From Sphingobacteriales bacterium (GTDB lineage Bacteria > Bacteroidota > Bacteroidia > Chitinophagales > UBA2359), in assembly GCA_016718845.1 (NCBI GenBank), contig JADKCK010000008.1, positions 62,001 through 126,000 of the forward strand: a stretch of DNA of 64,000 nt, given 5' to 3'. The notes under the pieces are model-generated. The model saw only the letters and a program-made list of their open reading frames with translations, did not search any database and was not told where the DNA came from. This document shows, piece by piece, positions 60,851 through 64,000 of this stretch; the first letter of the stretch is position 1; each line of letters opens with the position of its first letter. A program made the translations under genes and the position numbers.

Positions 60851-60882
60851 AAACACCTGCTACCATTGCGTAGCAGGTGTTT
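60851..60882 (+). terminator. Intrinsic terminator of the Spy-like gene
   Basis: AAACACCTGCTA (60851-60862) pairs exactly with TAGCAGGTGTTT (60871-60882), 8-base loop, T-run. Confidence 0.9.
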
Positions 60883-60905
60883 TTTGATGGCACAAGGTGT
60901 AGCGC

Positions 60906-63290
60906 TTATCTTTTTGCTATTTTGGTTATGGTATACCCTTCTTGTGAATTGCCAATTTGCAAAACGTAAACACCTGCGGGCAGTTCGTTGCCCCATGTCC
61001 AGGTGTTTAATCCGGGTACAAGTGTTTTTTCTGTTTGTTGTCTGCCCCAAACATCGTACAAAATAGCTTTGGTTGTGCTTATGGTACTTTTTAGATTAGT
61101 GTGTATGGTTATGGTGTTATCAAACGGATTTGGGTAGGCATATAACACAACTGCCTGATTATCAACACTTGGTGTACCTAATGGCTGGTTGATGATGGTA
61201 AATTTATCTATTGCCACGTCTATAAAATCGGCACTATTGGTTGAGGTGGCAGCCACCACAAATTGCCAATTGGCAGTAGCTGTGGGCAGGGCAATAGGTA
61301 GATTTATGTGGCTCCAATGCCCTAGGTTTAGGCTATCGAGTGGGGTGCTGGGTAGCTCGTAGGCGGTAGCTCCGTCGCTCAAATAAAACCTAACGGTGCC
61401 TGTTTGTGGGCTACTGTTGCAATACCAAAAATCGAATTGCAGGGTGGCGTTGGTGGCTCCATTTAAGTTAAATGGTGGCGATGTAATTTGGGTGGTGCCG
61501 CCATCAAGGTCGTTATCTTCTACGTTGGTAGTTTCGTTGCCGGTTACATAGCACCAATTACCAAAGTCGGTGGGGCTATCGGCAGCGGGGTTACAAGCCA
61601 CATCGCCCCAAAGTGTGCCTTGCGGAATGGCTCGTATCCAAGCTCCTGTTACGTCTGGGGTGTTGTTTATTGTCCAACCTAAATCTTTGTAAAAATCGTC
61701 GTAGTAGCCGCGTTGTAAATAAATGGTTTGGGTGCTGTTGGCATTGTTCAGCAATTGATTATCCAATACAAGCGGCAAATATCCCCATTTGTGTACTATT
61801 ATTTGGTAGTTGTCGGCAAACAAATTGGGGGCATTGGCTATACCTGCCATGTTTGTTGTTTGATTTTGTACGCCCTCGTTGTTGTTGGTTGCCCACGAGT
61901 TGCGCACCTCAACAAGGGCATTGTTGATAGTTGCCCCATTGGTGGCATCTAAAACGGTTAAGGCGTAGTTAAATGCCGTTGCGGGCTGCAATTGCACATC
62001 AAGTTGGGTAATTTGAGCCGTGTTTAGCACCACATTATCTACAGTTAGTGGTTCGTAGCCATACTTGTAAAAACCGATGCTATAAGTACCTTCGTTGGCG
62101 GTTCCGGTTTTGTAGTTACCATTAAATTGGCTTTGTTTGGTGGCAGATGTGCCGTTTATAGTAACGGTTACGTCGGCAATAGGTGTGCCGTTGGCGGCAT
62201 TGGTGATGATACCTTGCAAATAGGCAGCACGTTTGTAGGTTGGGCGAGTGATAAACATGCCCTCTTGTCGGTCGGAGCCAAGCAAAATACCCGATGCAAA
62301 ATACGGATAAACGCCCCAACAGCCCGCCGACCCCATACCACTAAACGGCGAGGTGTCGTAATATTCGGTTTCTACTAAGGCATCGGGTTGGTGGGCATCA
62401 ATTATTTTCATACCCTCTACGTAGTACGACATCACCACAAAATCGTTTTGTACATGCACATTATGCGGCATGGCTGCGGTGCCAATGGCGGCTTTATAGC
62501 GGTCGGTTTCTTTAATGTCCGATAGGTCGGAGATGTTGTAGGCGGTTAAAAAGGCATCGTTTTTTTCGTCGGCAACAAAGGCATGTTGGCTATTGTCCGA
62601 CAACCAAACATTGTGCGTAAATGCCGATGTGGTAGTTTGGGTAGCCAACAAAACAGGATTTTGTTTATCGGATACATCAACAACGGCAAACTGCCCGGCA
62701 TAAATTTCGGCGGTATACATTATGTTGTTTCGCACAAAGGCATCATGTACATAATTGGCGGCATACTCGCCCACAAATACGGGCTGCATGGGGTTGGGGT
62801 TAAGGTCAAACATCAACACGCCGCGCTCGTTGGTGGGTATGGTACCTGCATAGTTGCGATAGCCCATAATGTATAGGTATCCAAATTCATCTACCCAAAC
62901 CGTATGGGCAGATTTTATGCCGCCATTGTAAGTAAAATGTACGGTGTCGATGGTTGCAGGTAGGTTTTGCAAGTCTATAATCAACACACCTTCGTCTACC
63001 TCGTTGGTTATGTAGGCATAGTGTTGCCATGTTTTTAGCTCGCGCCAGTTGTTAAACGGACCCGGCACAAATTGCACTTCTTGCGGTTGTGCAGGGTTCG
63101 ATAAATCGACAATAGATGTGCCCGATTTTACGCCAACTAAGGCGTACTCTGTGCCATTGGGTGCAGTGTAGCCCCATATTGAGCTTAAACCGTCGGGGTA
63201 ATACAGTTGGCTTACCAACTCCATTTGTTGTTGGGCAGTGGCAGTGCAAAACGATACTACAAGTAAAAAAAAAGACAGTAATGGTTTCAT
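60906..63290 (-). CDS. T9SS-secreted choice-of-anchor-B protein with LVIVD-type repeats
   Basis: 794 residues. Signal peptide ends FCTATAQ. The first ~340 residues form a propeller of LVIVD-like repeats (GVKSGTSIVDLSNPAQPQEV, GVLIIDLQNLPATIDTV, FAVVDVSDKQNPVLLATQ, MKIIDAHQPDALVETE), as in choice-of-anchor B proteins. Two carboxypeptidase-regulatory-like domains follow (about 350-430, LQGIITNAANGTPIADVTVTING; and 440-530), then a lectin/jelly-roll-like domain (about 535-700, GATNATLQFDFWYCNSS). The type A sorting domain (LYAYPNPFDNTITI near 713, ending ITKIAKR) sends it through the T9SS to the surface. Substrate or ligand unknown. Confidence 0.88.
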   Translation of the reverse strand: MKPLLSFFLLVVSFCTATAQQQMELVSQLYYPDGLSSIWGYTAPNGTEYALVGVKSGTSIVDLSNPAQPQEVQFVPGPFNNWRELKTWQHYAYITNEVDEGVLIIDLQNLPATIDTVHFTYNGGIKSAHTVWVDEFGYLYIMGYRNYAGTIPTNERGVLMFDLNPNPMQPVFVGEYAANYVHDAFVRNNIMYTAEIYAGQFAVVDVSDKQNPVLLATQTTTSAFTHNVWLSDNSQHAFVADEKNDAFLTAYNISDLSDIKETDRYKAAIGTAAMPHNVHVQNDFVVMSYYVEGMKIIDAHQPDALVETEYYDTSPFSGMGSAGCWGVYPYFASGILLGSDRQEGMFITRPTYKRAAYLQGIITNAANGTPIADVTVTINGTSATKQSQFNGNYKTGTANEGTYSIGFYKYGYEPLTVDNVVLNTAQITQLDVQLQPATAFNYALTVLDATNGATINNALVEVRNSWATNNNEGVQNQTTNMAGIANAPNLFADNYQIIVHKWGYLPLVLDNQLLNNANSTQTIYLQRGYYDDFYKDLGWTINNTPDVTGAWIRAIPQGTLWGDVACNPAADSPTDFGNWCYVTGNETTNVEDNDLDGGTTQITSPPFNLNGATNATLQFDFWYCNSSPQTGTVRFYLSDGATAYELPSTPLDSLNLGHWSHINLPIALPTATANWQFVVAATSTNSADFIDVAIDKFTIINQPLGTPSVDNQAVVLYAYPNPFDNTITIHTNLKSTISTTKAILYDVWGRQQTEKTLVPGLNTWTWGNELPAGVYVLQIGNSQEGYTITKIAKR

Positions 63291-63334
63291 AAACAGGTAA
63301 TGCTAAATGGTAAAAAGGATTTAAATGTCAAAAG

Positions 63335-63370
63335 AAAATCGTGTAACCTTGGGCAAAGTTACACGATTTT
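63335..63370 (-). terminator. Terminator of the small T9SS gene
   Basis: AAAATCGTGTAAC (63335-63347) pairs exactly with GTTACACGATTTT (63358-63370), 10-base loop; on minus followed by CTTTTGACATTT. Confidence 0.82.
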
Positions 63371-63395
63371 GGTGTTAGTTGTTGTGCTGTGTATT

Positions 63396-63839
63396 TTATC
63401 CTTTGTGGATAATGTACACGCGGTGAGAGGTAGGCAACGATATGCCATTTTGCACTACTACATAATACACCCCATTCGGATAAATAGAAGTGTCTATGCT
63501 TATACGTCCTTCGCCTGATGTTTGGTAAAGTACCTCGCCTAAGTGTGTGCGCAAGCTAATTTGCGACAAGGTGTTTACTTCTACATATAGTATATCATCG
63601 GCAGGGTTAGGATATATGTTTATGCCGTAGGGGTCTAATATATCCTCCACCACTACCACTCCTTGCGAGTACAAGGTATTTTGGTTGGCAGGTGTTGGCG
63701 TTGGTGTATTGCTGGTTGGGTTAGGTGCATAAGGAATAGGACTAGCGTTAAAGGCTGGTCGGTTTCCGTTTTGTGCAAAAACCGCTGTGGTAAAGGCTAT
63801 TGATAGCCACGCAAGTAATAATAAATTGCGAATATTCAT
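63396..63839 (-). CDS. Minimal T9SS protein: signal peptide, Pro/Asn linker and sorting domain only
   Basis: 147 residues. Signal peptide (ends TTAVFAQ, about 23), then a low-complexity linker rich in Pro, Asn and Thr (about 24-55, NPTSNTPTPTPANQ), a short bridge, and a complete type A sorting domain from about 70 (INIYPNPADDILYVEV, TSIYPNGVYYVVVQN) to RVYIIHKG. There is no room for a cargo domain. It could be a shortened gene, a small surface protein, or a carrier with a function in the linker. It has a full TTG/TAnnTTTG promoter and a terminator, so it looks like a working gene. Confidence 0.8.
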   Translation of the reverse strand: MNIRNLLLLAWLSIAFTTAVFAQNGNRPAFNASPIPYAPNPTSNTPTPTPANQNTLYSQGVVVVEDILDPYGINIYPNPADDILYVEVNTLSQISLRTHLGEVLYQTSGEGRISIDTSIYPNGVYYVVVQNGISLPTSHRVYIIHKG

Positions 63840-63888
63840 GATTTAGGTTGTTTTGGGTTATCGGGTCATTTTGGGCTGTTTTCCATCG

Positions 63889-63919
63889 CAAATTTAAAAC
63901 TTTTTTTTGAACTAACCAA
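63889..63919 (-). promoter_or_regulatory. Full Bacteroidota promoter of the small T9SS gene
   Basis: On minus: TTG (complement of 63917-63919), 20-base spacer, TAAATTTG (63889-63896). Leader of about 45 bases to the ATG at 63839. Confidence 0.65.
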
Positions 63920-64000
63920 AAACATTTTTTTCGATTTTCCACCCATTTTTAAACCCTTGTACCAATACAGTTGTTTGATTGTTAATGTATAAACGCCTAT

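Noticed and set aside
1..64000. tRNA, rRNA, prophage, IS transposase or defence island
   Set aside because: No tRNA-like cloverleaf, rRNA stretch, transposase or phage protein was recognised anywhere in the window.

Overview
The window is a chromosomal segment of a Bacteroidota bacterium, about 40 percent GC by eye. Support comes from type IX secretion (T9SS) cargo proteins with C-terminal sorting domains, a PorZ-like T9SS component, an Oar-like TonB-dependent receptor, GIN and DUF3575 proteins, and many promoters with the Bacteroidota -7 element TAnnTTTG. Long secreted proteins combining propeller, PKD-like and dockerin-like segments suggest the Saprospiria/Chitinophagia side of the phylum, but that placement is an inference. 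No rRNA, tRNA, CRISPR array, transposase, phage or classical defence island was seen.

Layout. 1-9.2 kb: truncated PHP-domain gene, site-2 protease RseP, Uma2 nuclease-like protein, GH3 enzyme, Pit phosphate transporter, lipoproteins, a DinB-like/YggS pair. 9.2-13.1 kb: trpA, a decayed small gene, trpB, dihydrolipoamide dehydrogenase. 13.3-17.1 kb: a DUF3575 protein divergent from a tandem triplication of a T9SS cargo gene. 17.3-24 kb: small lipoproteins, a Sco copper chaperone, a queuosine-precursor transporter, PorZ, a class V aminotransferase-fold enzyme. 24-33 kb: Oar-like receptor, GPH-family transporter, GIN lipoprotein, cyanophycinase-like peptidase, cupin, a frameshifted GNAT, a TPR membrane protein. 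33.5-39.5 kb: YidC, a secreted sialidase-fold/Ig-like protein, a YcgL-type nucleotidyltransferase. 39.9-49.4 kb: a 2071-residue M4 metallopeptidase, a helical unknown, an AlkB-type hydroxylase. 49.5-55.2 kb: frameshifted trpC, trpF, a 16-bp tandem repeat, a broken M28 peptidase, a DPP-IV-like peptidase. 55.2-64 kb: a decayed DUF4139 gene, a truncated module gene, a VWA protein, a Spy/CpxP-like protein and two T9SS cargo proteins.

Genes working together: the T9SS cargo proteins would use the PorZ-type attachment machinery; trpA/trpB and trpC/trpF serve one pathway from two loci; RseP and YidC handle envelope protein quality and insertion; Sco supports cytochrome oxidase assembly.

Notable structure not explained by ordinary genes: a 93-bp palindrome-rich repeat present three times; a triplication that also copied a divergent promoter, so copies 2 and 3 may drive antisense transcripts; nine exact 16-bp repeats at the lost start of a peptidase gene; a G5-C-G18 tract between related module genes; and several single-base frameshifts in otherwise intact genes, meaning either sequence errors or recent decay.
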